This document shows positions 35,415 through 47,404 of a DNA stretch of 64,000 bases, piece after piece. The notes under the pieces were generated by a model. The model saw nothing but the letters and a program-made list of their open reading frames with translations. It was not told the DNA's origin and did no database searches. The position numbers and the translations under genes are program-made. Within the stretch, counting starts at the first letter, position 1; each line of letters starts with the position of its first letter. The stretch is from Cryobacterium fucosi (GTDB lineage Bacteria > Actinomycetota > Actinomycetes > Actinomycetales > Microbacteriaceae): contig NZ_SOHH01000061.1 of the NCBI RefSeq assembly GCF_004403515.1, positions 1-64,000 of the forward strand, written 5' to 3'.

Positions 35415-36965
35415 TCAGATGCCGAGCGCCGCGTGCCTCACCCTGGCGGCCGCCGCGATGGCGTCGGGGATCACCGAGGCGAGCCCGGTGCCCGCCAGCC
35501 AGGCGCCGGTCAGCTCCAGCCCGGGCATCGCCTCGGCGGCGGCCCTGACCTGCCCGACCCGGCCGGGCGCCCCGATGGTCGCCGGCGACAGGGCGTCTCC
35601 CCATACCGTGCGGGCGAAGCCGCGCACTTGGGCGGCGTCGAGGTCGACTCCGAGGATGGCCGACGCGTCCCGCAGGGCCAGGGCGAGCAGCTCAGGGTCG
35701 GACAGGTCGGCGGTCGGGCCGGCCTCGCCGGCCCGGCCGTAGGAGAGGCGGATGACATGGCGGCCCGGTCCGGCCGCCTCGGCGAGCCAGTCCCACTTCG
35801 CGGTGGCGTGGGTGAGCGCCTTGGCGGTCACGCCGGGGGTGCCGGCCGCAACGAGCGCGCCCGTTCCCCGGGGGTGCGCGTCCAGCCGGGGGGCGTCGAT
35901 GACGATGGTGGCCAGTTCGACCGCGGTGGCCTCCGGCCAGTCGAGTCCGGCGAGCGCCGCGAGCTCGGGGCCGAGGTCGGCAACCAGGCGAAGCGCCTGG
36001 GCGCCCGGGGTCGCGAGGATCACGAAGCGGGCCTCCCTGTCGCGGGTCGCGGGCGACGACGCAGGTTCGGCAGCGGACTCGACCGGCAGGGCGTCGACCG
36101 GCAGGGCGTCGACCGGCCCGGGAGGCTCTTCCGGCAGGTCCGCGGCCACGGCCGGAACCCCGTGGCGCACGACCCAGGTCACTTCGCCGGCCTCCGACGG
36201 TCCCGAGTGCCGCAGGGAGGTGACCGGGGCATCCGTCAGGATCTCGACCCCGAAATGCTCGAGGTCGGCCACGAGCGCGGCCACCAGGCGCGACATGCCG
36301 CCGCGCAGGCCCGCCACGGCTGACCCGGCCGGGGCCGCGGACCGGAGCGACAGGACCGCCCCCGACAGCGAGCCGGCCGTGGTCAGGGCCGCGTTGAGCC
36401 CCGGGGCGACGACGTCGATCTCGAGGTCGTCCGCCGCCGAGGAGTAGACGCCGGCGGTGACGGGCTCGACGAGCCGTTCGAGCACGCGGCGGCCCATCCG
36501 TTTGCGCACGAGGTCGCCGAGGCTGTGCTCGCGGCCGATCGTGAGCACCGGCATCAGCCGATCGAGGTAGGCCCGGCAGGCTCCGCCCCAGCCGATCACG
36601 CGGCGCACGTCGTCGGCGAGCGGCGAACCCGGGATCCCGAGCACCCCGGCCTGGGGCAGGGGGACGCTGATCGCGCCGCCGCCCGGGCCCTCGTCAGGCA
36701 GGTGCAGCCAGGCGCCGGCGGGGTTCGGGGCGACCACGTCGCCGGTGAGGCCGAGGGAATCCACGAACTCGGCGACCGCATTGCGGCGCACGGCGAAGCT
36801 CTCGGCCCCGCTGTCCAGGGTCAGTCCGGCCACCTCGTGGCTCGAGACCGCCCCGCCCACCGAGGACGTCGCCTCGAGCACGGTGACGCCGAGGCCGACC
36901 CGGGCGCACGCCCTGGCCGCGACGAGGCCGGCCACACCTCCGCCGATGACGATGACGTCCTGCAT
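35415..36965 (-). CDS. hemG: Coproporphyrinogen III oxidase CgoX (HemY/HemG type)
   Basis: A 516-aa FAD enzyme oxidising coproporphyrinogen III to coproporphyrin III. Rossmann motif VIVIGGGVAGLVAARACARVG, then EATSSVGGAVSS, and GLRGGMSRLVAALV in the middle. Family length is usually ~460-480; the excess is explained by an acidic/Pro loop near residues 280-305 (VDALPVDALPVES) encoded by a 15-bp tandem repeat at 36081-36120. Ends 64 bp from the convergent Fic gene and lies 30 bp after hemE. Confidence 0.92.
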   Translation of the reverse strand: MQDVIVIGGGVAGLVAARACARVGLGVTVLEATSSVGGAVSSHEVAGLTLDSGAESFAVRRNAVAEFVDSLGLTGDVVAPNPAGAWLHLPDEGPGGGAISVPLPQAGVLGIPGSPLADDVRRVIGWGGACRAYLDRLMPVLTIGREHSLGDLVRKRMGRRVLERLVEPVTAGVYSSAADDLEIDVVAPGLNAALTTAGSLSGAVLSLRSAAPAGSAVAGLRGGMSRLVAALVADLEHFGVEILTDAPVTSLRHSGPSEAGEVTWVVRHGVPAVAADLPEEPPGPVDALPVDALPVESAAEPASSPATRDREARFVILATPGAQALRLVADLGPELAALAGLDWPEATAVELATIVIDAPRLDAHPRGTGALVAAGTPGVTAKALTHATAKWDWLAEAAGPGRHVIRLSYGRAGEAGPTADLSDPELLALALRDASAILGVDLDAAQVRGFARTVWGDALSPATIGAPGRVGQVRAAAEAMPGLELTGAWLAGTGLASVIPDAIAAAARVRHAALGI

Positions 36966-36995
36966 GCGCTCCTCAGCTCTCGGGTCGACGGATGG

Positions 36996-38153
36996 TCAGG
37001 AGGCGACCGGTGCGGAGGCGCCGATCTCGTGCACGAAGGAGACCAGGCGGGTGAGCACGTTCGGGTCGGTGAGCGGCGGGACGCCGTGGCCCAGGTTGAG
37101 AACGTGGGCCGGAGCCGTGCGTCCGCGCTCGAGCACGTCGAGGACGTGTGCTTCGAGAACCGGCCACGGCGCGGCGAGCAGCGCCGGATCGATGTTGCCC
37201 TGCACGGGGACCACTCCGCCGAGGCGGCGATTGGCCTCGTCCAGCGGCACCCGGTAGTCGACTCCGACGACGTCGGCGCCCACCCCGTGCATCTCCTTGA
37301 GGAGTTCCCCCGTGCCGACGCCGAAGTGCACGACCGGCACGTTGCGACGCGTGGCCGTCTCCTCGCCGGTCTGGTCGGCATCCGTGGGGACGCCGTTCTC
37401 GGTGTAGGTGAGATCGCGCACGTGCGCGATCGCGGCCGCGGATGCCGGCGCGACGTAGCGGGTGTAGTCGTCCAGGGACAGGGCGCCGGCCCAGGAATCG
37501 AAGAGTTGGGCGGCACTCGCCCCGGCCAGCACCTGCGCGCGCAGGAAGCGGCCGGTCACCTCGGCGGTCCAGGCCATCAGGGCGGCCCAGGCCTCCGGGT
37601 CGGCGTGCATGAGGGTGCGGGCGTTGATGTGGTCCTTCGACGGTCCGCCCTCGACCAGGTAGGCGGCCAGGGTGAACGGGGCGCCGGCGAAACCGATCAG
37701 CGGGGTGGCGCCGAGCTCGGCGACCGTGCGGGCGACCGCCTGGCGGATCGGGGCGAGGCTGGTGTCCAGCACGGATGGGTCGAGGGCGGTGAGCTCGGCG
37801 ACATCATTCGCCGTGCGCACGGCCTTGCCGAGCACCGGGCCCATGCCGGCGACGATCTCCACGTCGACCCCGACCAGCTTGAGCGGGATCACGATGTCGC
37901 TGAACAGGATGCCGGCGTCGACGTTGTGCCGGCGCACCGGCTGCAGGGTGATCTCGCTGGCCATCTCGGGGTCGAGGCAGGCGTCGAGCATCCGGGTGCC
38001 CACCCGGAGCGAGCGATATTCGGGCAGGGAGCGGCCGGCCTGGCGCATGAACCAGACGGGGGTCACCTCCGGGCGGGTGCCCTGGTAGGCCCGGATGAGG
38101 CGGGCGTCGGCGGTGAGTCCGGTTGCGAGGGGGTGTTGCGCGTCAAGGTTCAT
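36996..38153 (-). CDS. hemE: Uroporphyrinogen decarboxylase
   Basis: A 385-aa TIM-barrel enzyme making coproporphyrinogen III. Signatures [16 protein letters not shown] near the start, [17 protein letters not shown], and the YRVPLDEA segment are all present with the conserved Arg and Asp residues. ATG 38153 gives a normal N-terminus; a TTG at 38171 is possible. Divergent from hemA across 71 bp, which must contain both promoters and could allow common control by haem or iron; no clear operator is visible. Confidence 0.95.
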   Translation of the reverse strand: MNLDAQHPLATGLTADARLIRAYQGTRPEVTPVWFMRQAGRSLPEYRSLRVGTRMLDACLDPEMASEITLQPVRRHNVDAGILFSDIVIPLKLVGVDVEIVAGMGPVLGKAVRTANDVAELTALDPSVLDTSLAPIRQAVARTVAELGATPLIGFAGAPFTLAAYLVEGGPSKDHINARTLMHADPEAWAALMAWTAEVTGRFLRAQVLAGASAAQLFDSWAGALSLDDYTRYVAPASAAAIAHVRDLTYTENGVPTDADQTGEETATRRNVPVVHFGVGTGELLKEMHGVGADVVGVDYRVPLDEANRRLGGVVPVQGNIDPALLAAPWPVLEAHVLDVLERGRTAPAHVLNLGHGVPPLTDPNVLTRLVSFVHEIGASAPVAS

Positions 38154-38224
38154 TTGCTTCAATTCTGTCAAACTTCACACACCCGGGCGATTCGGCCCCC
38201 AGAATCGCAAAGTAGACTCCAACG

Positions 38225-39592
38225 GTGTTGATCTGCTTGTCCGCCAGCCACAAGAACTCCAGCTTCGACGTGCTCGAGCGGTTGTCTGTCGGTTCCGACG
38301 ACGCCGCGGCCGGCATCCTGGAGCGGCACCCTGCCCTGGTCGGGGCCGTCGTCGTGGCCACCTGCAACCGCTTCGAGGCCTATCTCGACCTGGACGAACC
38401 GACCGGCACCTCTCCCATGTCGGCGGTGCGCGCCGCGATCGACGGCGTCAGCGCAAGCACCGGCGTGGCCGCCGAGGTACTGCGTGACACCCTCGAACTC
38501 GTCCACGGCCACACCGTTGCCGAGCATCTCTTCGCCGTCACCAGCGGCCTCGAGTCCGTCGTCGTCGGCGAGGGCGAGATCGCCGGCCAGGTGCGGCGCT
38601 CGCTCGAACAGGCCCGGCGGGTGGGCACCACGAGCCCGGAACTGGAGCGACTGTTCCAACGCGCGTCTCAGACCTCGCGCGGGATCAAGAACCGCACCGG
38701 GATCGGCGCGGCCGGCCGTTCGCTCGTGCGGCTGGCGCTCGAACTGGCCGAAAGCCGCATCCCGGACTGGGCCGCGACCCGGGTGCTGCTGGTCGGCACC
38801 GGGCGTTACGCCGGCGCCTCCCTGGCGGCGCTGCGCGATCTCGGCGCCGAGAATGTGCGCGTCTACTCCCCCTCCGGCCGTGCCCGCAAGTTCGCGTCCT
38901 CGCACCAGATCACCGCTGTCACCGAATCGGACTTCGCCGCGGAGGCGGCGCGCGCCGACCTCATCCTCACCTGCACGACCGCCGACCACCACGTGATCAC
39001 GGCGGCCCTGCTCCGGGCCGGGCGCGCTCAGGGCGAGACGATGGCGGATGCCGCGTCACCGGCAAACGGCTGCCCGGTCGGCGAGGCGCCTGGGACTCCC
39101 GAGGCTCCGCAGCGGCTGATCATCGACCTCGGCCTGCCGAGGAACGTCGACCCGGATGTGACGGAGCTGGCCGGGGTGGAGCTGCTCGACCTCGAGACCA
39201 TCCGCATCCACGCCCCGCTCGAAGAGCTCAACGCCACCAGCGACGCCCGCCTCCTTGTCGGCAGGGCCGCCCGCAAGTTCTCCGCCGTCGCCGAGGAGCA
39301 GAGCCTCGCGCCGGCCGTCGTGGCCCTGCGCAGCCACATCTTCGGCCTGCTCGACGCGGAGATCGAACGCGCCCGCCGCCGCAGCGACTCCAGCGAACAG
39401 ACCGAGGCGGCACTGCGGCACCTGGCCAGCGTGCTCCTGCACACCCCGATGGTGCGCTCCCGGGAACTCGCGCGGGCCGGCGAGCAGGCCGCGTTCCTCA
39501 GCGGCCTCGACGCGATGTTCGGCATCCGGGTAGACCTCCCCGCCGTCACGGCAACGCCGGGCGACGCCGAGATCACTCCCACCGCCTCGTGA
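38225..39592 (+). CDS. hemA: Glutamyl-tRNA reductase
   Basis: A 455-aa enzyme for the first committed step of the C5 route, reducing Glu-tRNA(Glu) to the semialdehyde. The catalytic Cys lies in VVVATCNRFEAYLD; SGLESVVVGEGEIAGQVR follows, then the NADPH domain (VLLVGTGRYAGASLAALRD) and a C-terminal dimerisation helix. GTG 38225 start. An Ala/Gly-rich loop near residues 270-290 is longer than usual. Opposite in strand to the rest of the haem genes. Confidence 0.95.
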   Translation: MLICLSASHKNSSFDVLERLSVGSDDAAAGILERHPALVGAVVVATCNRFEAYLDLDEPTGTSPMSAVRAAIDGVSASTGVAAEVLRDTLELVHGHTVAEHLFAVTSGLESVVVGEGEIAGQVRRSLEQARRVGTTSPELERLFQRASQTSRGIKNRTGIGAAGRSLVRLALELAESRIPDWAATRVLLVGTGRYAGASLAALRDLGAENVRVYSPSGRARKFASSHQITAVTESDFAAEAARADLILTCTTADHHVITAALLRAGRAQGETMADAASPANGCPVGEAPGTPEAPQRLIIDLGLPRNVDPDVTELAGVELLDLETIRIHAPLEELNATSDARLLVGRAARKFSAVAEEQSLAPAVVALRSHIFGLLDAEIERARRRSDSSEQTEAALRHLASVLLHTPMVRSRELARAGEQAAFLSGLDAMFGIRVDLPAVTATPGDAEITPTAS

Positions 39593-39625
39593 CGCGGCAT
39601 CCGTCGTGATGTCTCAGCCGTCGTA

Positions 39626-39823
39626 ATGTCTCGGTCGTCGGAGCTGGGCGCGCACCGGGTGGTCGCCGAGCTCGATCCACGGAACACGGCATCCGCCGCC
39701 CTCTGCCGGCGGCTGGGGATGCGCCTCAAGGCGCACTTCGTCGAGAACGAGTTCTTCACGGGCGAGTGGTCCGACCTGCGGGTGTTCGCGATCGTCGGCC
39801 GCGACTGGATGGCCGCGCGATGA
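39626..39823 (+). pseudogene. C-terminal remnant of a GNAT acetyltransferase
   Basis: 65 codons: LGAHRVVAELDPRNTASAALC then RRLGMRLKAHFVENEFFTGEW match the last third of RimJ-like GNAT enzymes, including the acetyl-CoA-facing N-x-AS-x-x-L-x-x-x-LGM helix. The first ~110 residues of a normal enzyme, with the acetyl-CoA pyrophosphate loop, are missing. It ends in a 4-nt ATGA overlap with the dehydrogenase start, so the stub may persist because its translation feeds the next gene. Confidence 0.6.
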
Positions 39824-40878
39824 GGGCCGTCTGGTTCGGCCGCTTCGGCGAGCTGCCCGAGCTGCGCGAGGTGCCGGACCCGGTCGCCTCCGCCGCCGGC
39901 GTCGTCGTGCGGGTCGAGGCGACCGGCCTCTGCCGCAGCGACTGGCACGGCTGGCTGGGGCATGACTCCGGTATCGCGCTGCCGCACGTTCCTGGCCATG
40001 AGCTCGTCGGCGTGATCGATTCCGTCGGAGCGGAGGTGCGCCGCTTCCGGATCGGCCAGCGCGTCACCGTGCCGTTCGTCTGCGCCTGCGGCGACTGCCC
40101 CGATTGCGCGGCGGGAAACGCCCAGGTCTGCCGCAACCAGACCCAGCCGGGATTCACCCACTGGGGTTCCTACGCCGAACTGGTCGCCCTGCACCACGCC
40201 GACGTCAATCTCATCGCCGTGCCGGACAGCCTCGACGCGGGGGCGGCGGCCCTGCTCGGCTGCCGGTTCGCCACGGCCCATCGCGGTCTGGCCCATCAGG
40301 CCCGCCTGGCGCCCGGAGAGACACTCGTGGTCGTGGGCTGCGGCGGCGTCGGGCTCTCCGCCGTGATGATCGGGGCGACACTCGGCGCGACCGTGATCGC
40401 GGTGGACATCAGCGCCGCGGCGCTGGACGCGGCAGCACGATGCGGAGCCGCGCACACGGTCGACTCCTCCGGCCTGGACGACGACGAGGCGGTCGCCCGC
40501 ATCCGCTCCGCCGCGGGGAGCGCGGGCGTGCAGGTCAGCGTCGAGGCGCTCGGCCGGGAGAACACGGTCTCCATCGCCATCCGCTCCCTGGCGGCCCGCG
40601 GCCGCCACGTGCAGATCGGCCTGCTGGCAGAGAACCCGCGGTTCCCGCTCGGCGAGGTCATCGCCCGGGAACTCTCGGTGCTCGGCAGCCACGGGATGCC
40701 TGCCGCCGACTACCCCGCCCTGCTGGCCCTGGTCGAATCGGGCCGGTTGCGCCCCCAGGACCTGGTCGACCGGCGGATCACGCTCGCCGAGGCGCCGGCC
40801 GCCCTCGCGGCGATGTCGGCCCCGGTCCCCTCAGCGGGCGTCACCCTGATCGAAGTCGCGCCCCACTCCCGCGCATAA
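39820..40878 (+). CDS. Zinc-dependent alcohol dehydrogenase
   Basis: A 352-aa MDR enzyme. Catalytic zinc ligands are indicated by ATGLCRSDWHGW and HVPGHELVG; the structural zinc by four cysteines in CACGDCPDCAAGNAQVC. The NAD(P) motif is VVGCGGVGLSAVMIGATLGA. Family: zinc-dependent alcohol/butanediol-type dehydrogenases. Start ATG 39820 overlaps the GNAT stub stop. The gene ends inside the left arm of a long inverted repeat. Confidence 0.9.
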   Translation: MRAVWFGRFGELPELREVPDPVASAAGVVVRVEATGLCRSDWHGWLGHDSGIALPHVPGHELVGVIDSVGAEVRRFRIGQRVTVPFVCACGDCPDCAAGNAQVCRNQTQPGFTHWGSYAELVALHHADVNLIAVPDSLDAGAAALLGCRFATAHRGLAHQARLAPGETLVVVGCGGVGLSAVMIGATLGATVIAVDISAAALDAAARCGAAHTVDSSGLDDDEAVARIRSAAGSAGVQVSVEALGRENTVSIAIRSLAARGRHVQIGLLAENPRFPLGEVIARELSVLGSHGMPAADYPALLALVESGRLRPQDLVDRRITLAEAPAALAAMSAPVPSAGVTLIEVAPHSRA

Positions 40879-40965
40879 CTCCTGCAATTCGCAGCCGGCC
40901 GCAGTTCCCACCCCGTAATCACGCGGAATTGCGGCCGGGCCGAGGCGAATTGCAGGAGTTATGCG
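40872..40965. repeat. Long nested hairpin between convergent genes
   Basis: Perfect 21-bp outer arms at 40872-40892 and 40945-40965 (core CATAACTCCTGCAATTCG). Inside, CCGGCCGCAGTTCC (about 40894-40907) pairs with GGAATTGCGGCCGG (about 40925-40938) with one mismatch, so almost the whole 94 bp folds into one hairpin. It overlaps the last codons of the dehydrogenase and lies before the end of convergent glyS. It may act as a two-way terminator or be a small palindromic mobile element. Confidence 0.8.
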
Positions 40966-41018
40966 AAACGCTGGTCACGCGCGGGCGCGGCTGTGACCGG
41001 CCAGCGGAGGCGCGGGGC

Positions 41019-42404
41019 CTACGCGCCGCGGAGGCGCGCGGCGAGGTAGGCGTCGAGCTTGTCCAGCGGCACGCGCTCCTGGGCCATGGAATCGCGGTCG
41101 CGCACGGTGACGGCCTGGTCCTCGAGCGAGTCGAAGTCGACCGTGACACAGTATGGCGTGCCGATCTCGTCCTGGCGGCGGTAGCGGCGGCCGATCGCGC
41201 CGGCGTCGTCGAAGTCCACGTTCCACGACTCACGGAGGCGCGCGGCGAGCGCCTTGGCCATCGGCGAGAGCGCCTCGTTGCGAGACAAGGGCAGCACGGC
41301 CACCTTGATCGGCGCCAGGCGCCGGTCGAGCTTCAGCACGGTGCGCTTGTCGACGCCACCCTTCGCGTTGGGCACCTCTTCCTCGTGGTACGCGTCCACC
41401 AGGAATGCCATCAGCGAGCGGGTCAGGCCGGCGGCCGGCTCGATCACGTAGGGAACCCAGCGCTCGTTCTTCGTCTGGTCGAAGTAGGACAGGTCCTTGC
41501 CGGATGCCGCCGCGTGCGTCTTCAGGTCGAAGTCGGTGCGGTTCGCGACGCCCTCGAGCTCGCCGAATTCGCTGCCGGTGAAGCCGAAGCGGTACTCGAT
41601 GTCGACGGTGCGCTTTGAATAGTGAGAGAGTTTCTCGGCCGGGTGCTCGAACAGGCGCAGGTTGTCGATATTAATGCCGAGGCCGGTGTACCACGCCATG
41701 CGCTGGTCGATCCAGTACTGGTGCCACGTCTCATCCGTGCCGGGCTCGACGAAGAATTCCATCTCCATCTGCTCGAACTCCCGGGTGCGGAAGATGAAGT
41801 TGCCCGGTGTGATCTCGTTGCGGAAGCTCTTGCCGATCTGGCCGATGCCGAACGGGGGCTTCATCCGTGCGGCCTGCAGTACGTTGGCGAAGTTCACGAA
41901 GATGCCCTGCGCGGTCTCGGGGCGCAGGTAGTGCATTCCGGCCTCGTCGTCGACCGGGCCGAGGTAGGTCTTGAGCAATCCGGAGAAGGCGCGCGGCTCG
42001 GTCCAGATGTGGCGGTTGCCGCAGTTCGGGCAGGGGATGCCGTCGATGCCGCCCTCGGGCGGGCGGCCTTTCTTCTCCTCGAATTCCTCCTCGAGGTGGT
42101 CGGCCCGAAACCGCTTGTGGCAGCTCGTGCACTCGACCAGCGGGTCGCTGAAGACCTCGACGTGGCCGGATGCCTCCCAGACCTTTCGGGGCAGGATCAC
42201 CGAGGAGTCCAGGCCCACCACGTCCTCACGGCTGGTGACCATGAATCGCCACCACTGCTTCTTGATGTTCTCCTTGAGCTCCACGCCCAGCGGTCCGTAG
42301 TCCCAGGCGGACCGGGATCCGCCGTAGATTTCACCCGCCTGGAAGACGAACCCGCGATGACGGGCGAGGGCGATGACGGAATCGAGGCGGGTGGGGGCGG
42401 CCAC
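41019..42404 (-). CDS. glyS: Glycyl-tRNA synthetase
   Basis: A 461-aa class II synthetase of the alpha-2 (eukaryote/actinobacteria-like) type, not the alpha-2 beta-2 type. Motif 1-region [17 protein letters not shown], the zinc-binding CTSCHKRF...CPNCGNRH insertion, motif 2 SFRNEITP and motif 3 [10 protein letters not shown] are present. GTG 42404 ([20 protein letters not shown]) gives the standard length; a longer frame upstream is unlike the family. Essential housekeeping gene. Confidence 0.96.
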   Translation of the reverse strand: MAAPTRLDSVIALARHRGFVFQAGEIYGGSRSAWDYGPLGVELKENIKKQWWRFMVTSREDVVGLDSSVILPRKVWEASGHVEVFSDPLVECTSCHKRFRADHLEEEFEEKKGRPPEGGIDGIPCPNCGNRHIWTEPRAFSGLLKTYLGPVDDEAGMHYLRPETAQGIFVNFANVLQAARMKPPFGIGQIGKSFRNEITPGNFIFRTREFEQMEMEFFVEPGTDETWHQYWIDQRMAWYTGLGINIDNLRLFEHPAEKLSHYSKRTVDIEYRFGFTGSEFGELEGVANRTDFDLKTHAAASGKDLSYFDQTKNERWVPYVIEPAAGLTRSLMAFLVDAYHEEEVPNAKGGVDKRTVLKLDRRLAPIKVAVLPLSRNEALSPMAKALAARLRESWNVDFDDAGAIGRRYRRQDEIGTPYCVTVDFDSLEDQAVTVRDRDSMAQERVPLDKLDAYLAARLRGA

Positions 42405-42585
42405 GGTGGCTCCAATGGTCGAGGGGTGGGAGAGTGTGTCGCGAGCGGGCGGGAGCCCGACGGGCGCTCCGCTCATTTTAGGCGCTCGCTCCACCCGCCT
42501 CGAGTACGGTCGCCGAGCATCCCTCACAAGCTGTTAGCCTTGCTAAGGAATCCCGCACGCTTCGCGGGGCCTCAAGGGAGAGATC

Positions 42586-44867
<2,282 letters not shown>

Positions 44868-44868
<1 letters not shown>

Positions 44869-45083
44869 TGAACACCGTCGAGCTCCTCAAGAAGGGCGCC
44901 AGGGACCTCGCCTGGTTCGTCAAGGGCGTCATGGGCGACGACGCCTACGACAAGTACAAGGCCCACCACGAGTCGAGGCACCCATCCGCCGGGGCCGACG
45001 CTCCCCCGGTGATGACCGAGCGCGAGTTCTGGCGAGACCAGACCGACCGCCAGGACACCAACCCGCAGGGACGGTGCTGCTGA
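44868..45083 (+). CDS. YbdD/YjiX-family small CstA partner
   Basis: A 71-aa DUF466 protein: YDKYKAHHESRHP, MTEREFWRDQTDRQD and the conserved C-terminal RCC. YbdD and YjiX are obligate partners of CstA and BtsT transport. Its ATG overlaps the cstA stop, so expression is coupled one after the other. Confidence 0.93.
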
Positions 45084-45124
45084 ACACGCGCGGCTGAACC
45101 CGGGCCCAGAATAGCGGGCCCAGA

Positions 45125-45160
45125 ACGGATGCCTCCCCGCCAATCCGGGAAGGCATCCGT
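45125..45160. terminator. Bidirectional terminator hairpin made of ACGGATGCC/GGCATCCGT
   Basis: ACGGATGCCT and AGGCATCCGT pair perfectly over 10 bp and extend inward by 4 of 5 further bases around CCAATC. It lies exactly between the convergent YbdD and isochorismatase-family genes. No long U-run. It uses the same 9-mer as the hairpin at 4566. Confidence 0.7.
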
Positions 45161-45163
45161 GCG

Positions 45164-45769
45164 TCAGCCGGCCGCCGCGCGCTCGGCCAGGATCTCCTCG
45201 ACGGAGGTAATGCCGATCAACGGGGCGTAGAGGGCCATCGCGTCGAGCGCACGCCGGTGGTCGGCGTCGCTGAGGCCGGCACAGGCATCCGCCACCACCC
45301 GCACCCGCACGCCGTCGTCGGCCGCGGCCAGCGCCGTAGAGATCACGCAGCAGTCGGTGGAGACGCCCGCGAGCACGATCTCCCCCGGGTCGTCGAGGGC
45401 CGCGCGCGTCTCGGCGCTCCACTTGCCGAAGGTGGGCCGGTCGATCAGCCGGGCGTCCAGCGGCGGGAACTCGGGCACGAGGTCGTAGAGCGCACGGTTC
45501 GCCGGGTCGAGCGCGAACGGCCACTCCTCGTAGTACGGGATCCAGGCCCCCTCGGGCTTCTCGGGCGCGAGGAACCGGGTCAGGGCGACCCGCGCGCCGA
45601 ACGCGGGCCGGAGCCGGGCGGCGCCCGCCGCGGCCTCGGCGAAGCGCGGCGTGAACCAGTCGCTTCCCGGTTCGCCGAAGATGCGCTGCAGGTCGATCAG
45701 GACGAGCCACGACCCGTGGTCACGGCCGGCGGCGGGCCCGGCCGCGGAATCGCCCGGTGCGGCGCTCAT
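45164..45769 (-). CDS. Isochorismatase-family cysteine hydrolase
   Basis: A 201-aa hydrolase with the Asp-Lys-Cys triad: Asp in VLIDLQRIF, Lys in FGKWSAET, Cys in GVSTDCCVIST. The cis-peptide after GVST is conserved. Members hydrolyse amides such as N-carbamoylsarcosine, nicotinamide and biuret. It overlaps the NCS1 permease stop by 4 nt, so a substrate imported by that permease, perhaps a hydantoin or other N-heterocycle product, is likely. Confidence 0.88.
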   Translation of the reverse strand: MSAAPGDSAAGPAAGRDHGSWLVLIDLQRIFGEPGSDWFTPRFAEAAAGAARLRPAFGARVALTRFLAPEKPEGAWIPYYEEWPFALDPANRALYDLVPEFPPLDARLIDRPTFGKWSAETRAALDDPGEIVLAGVSTDCCVISTALAAADDGVRVRVVADACAGLSDADHRRALDAMALYAPLIGITSVEEILAERAAAG

Positions 45770-47280
45770 GCCGACAGCAGCTCCTGGGCGGCCTGGTCCT
45801 CGCCGGGGACCGGCAGGGCCTCCTGCGCCCGAACGGCGCCACGACCGAAGAGCAGGGTGCCGCCGAAGCCGATCACGAGCGCGGCGAGCACGCCGAGGTT
45901 GGCAAAGGCCCACTCCCCACCACGGCCGCCGAGCCCGAGGGGGTCCAGCAGGTAGCCCTGCCAGGCGAGCCAGTCGGCGAAGCCGTTGGTGACCATGCCC
46001 CAGCCGATGAACGATCCCGCCGCGATGAGCACAATGGAGAGCACCCGCACGCTGCCGTAGCGCCCGGCCGGGTCGAACAGTTCCTTCACCGCGTAGCCCT
46101 TCTTGCGGAGAAGGATGTCCGCCATGAAGATGCCGCACCACGCCGCGACGGGCACGCCGAGGGTGATCAGGAAGCCCTGGAACGGGCCGAGGAAGCTGCC
46201 CGCGAAGAAGACCACGTAGATCGCGCCGAGCACCATCAGCACCCCGTCGATCCCGGCGGCCACGAACCGGGGCACCCGGAGGCCCGTGGTGAGCAGGGCC
46301 AGCCCTGATGAGTAGATGTCGAGCACGGCGCCGCCGACCAGGCCGAGAACGGCCACCAGGGCGAACGGGATCAGGAACCAGATCGGGAGGATCGTGGTGA
46401 GGGCCCCGATCGGGTCGACCGCGATCGCGCCGCTGAGCTCGGCGGAGGAACCGGCCAGGAGCAGCCCGAACAAGAGCAGGATGATCGGCGCCAGTGACGC
46501 GCCGAAGGTGGTCCAGGCGACGACGCCGGTACTCGAGGCCGACCGCGGCAGGTAACGGGAGTAGTCGGCCGCTGCGTTGACCCAGCCGAGGCCGAAGCCC
46601 GTCATCATGAAGACGAGGGCGCCGATCACCTGCGGGGTGCCGCCGCCGGGGATCGCGGCAAGCGTGTCGAAGTTGATCTGGTCGGCGACGAGGATCACGT
46701 AGACCACGGTGAGGATGCCGGTGATGATGGTGATCCACTTCTGCAGCTTCATGATGAAATCGAAGCCGAGCACCCCACCGACGACGATCAGCGCTGCGAC
46801 GACCACAAGCGCGACGACCTTGGTCAGGACGCCGCCCTCCCAGCCGAGCTCGGTGAACACGGTCGCCGTGGCGAGCACGGCGAGGGAGGCGAGCACGGTC
46901 TCCCAGCCCACGGTGAGCAGCCAGGACAGCGCCGACGGCACCCGGTTGCCGTTGATGCCGAAGGCGGCCCGGCTGAGCGTCATCGTCGGGGCGTGGCCGC
47001 GCTTGCCGGCGAGCGCGATGAAACCGCAGAACAGGAACGAGACGACGATCCCGACCAGTCCCACGATCGTCGCCTGCCACAGGGAGATGCCGAAGCCGAG
47101 CAGGAAGGAGCCGTAGCTGATGCCGAGCACCGAGACGTTGGCGGCGAACCAGGGCCAGAACAGGTCCCTGGGGTGCCCCTTGTGCTCACTCGAAGGGATC
47201 GCGTTGATGCCGTTCAGCTCGATCTCGAGGGCCGAACCCGTGGCCCCGCCGTCGGCGCCGATCGTGGATGGGGTGGACAT
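45766..47280 (-). CDS. NCS1-family nucleobase/cytosine-type permease
   Basis: A 504-aa transporter with 12 helices in the purine-cytosine permease pattern: NGINAIPSSEHKGHPRDLFWPWFAANV is split by the typical WF(A/G)AN motif, then GPMTLSR-like TMTLSRAAFG, and GWVNAAADYSRYLPR in helix 6-7, which lines the substrate site. Imports nucleobases, allantoin or related compounds. Co-transcribed with the hydrolase. Confidence 0.9.
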   Translation of the reverse strand: MSTPSTIGADGGATGSALEIELNGINAIPSSEHKGHPRDLFWPWFAANVSVLGISYGSFLLGFGISLWQATIVGLVGIVVSFLFCGFIALAGKRGHAPTMTLSRAAFGINGNRVPSALSWLLTVGWETVLASLAVLATATVFTELGWEGGVLTKVVALVVVAALIVVGGVLGFDFIMKLQKWITIITGILTVVYVILVADQINFDTLAAIPGGGTPQVIGALVFMMTGFGLGWVNAAADYSRYLPRSASSTGVVAWTTFGASLAPIILLLFGLLLAGSSAELSGAIAVDPIGALTTILPIWFLIPFALVAVLGLVGGAVLDIYSSGLALLTTGLRVPRFVAAGIDGVLMVLGAIYVVFFAGSFLGPFQGFLITLGVPVAAWCGIFMADILLRKKGYAVKELFDPAGRYGSVRVLSIVLIAAGSFIGWGMVTNGFADWLAWQGYLLDPLGLGGRGGEWAFANLGVLAALVIGFGGTLLFGRGAVRAQEALPVPGEDQAAQELLSA

Positions 47281-47404
47281 GCGAAGGTCCTCTCGTCGAA
47301 CCTGCCAAAGCCTCTACAGCGGAGACTAGGGCGGCGCGCGGATGCCTGTCAAGGCCGGGCGCGAACGCCCCGACCCGGCGGGAGCACGCGTGGACTTCCG
47401 CCGG

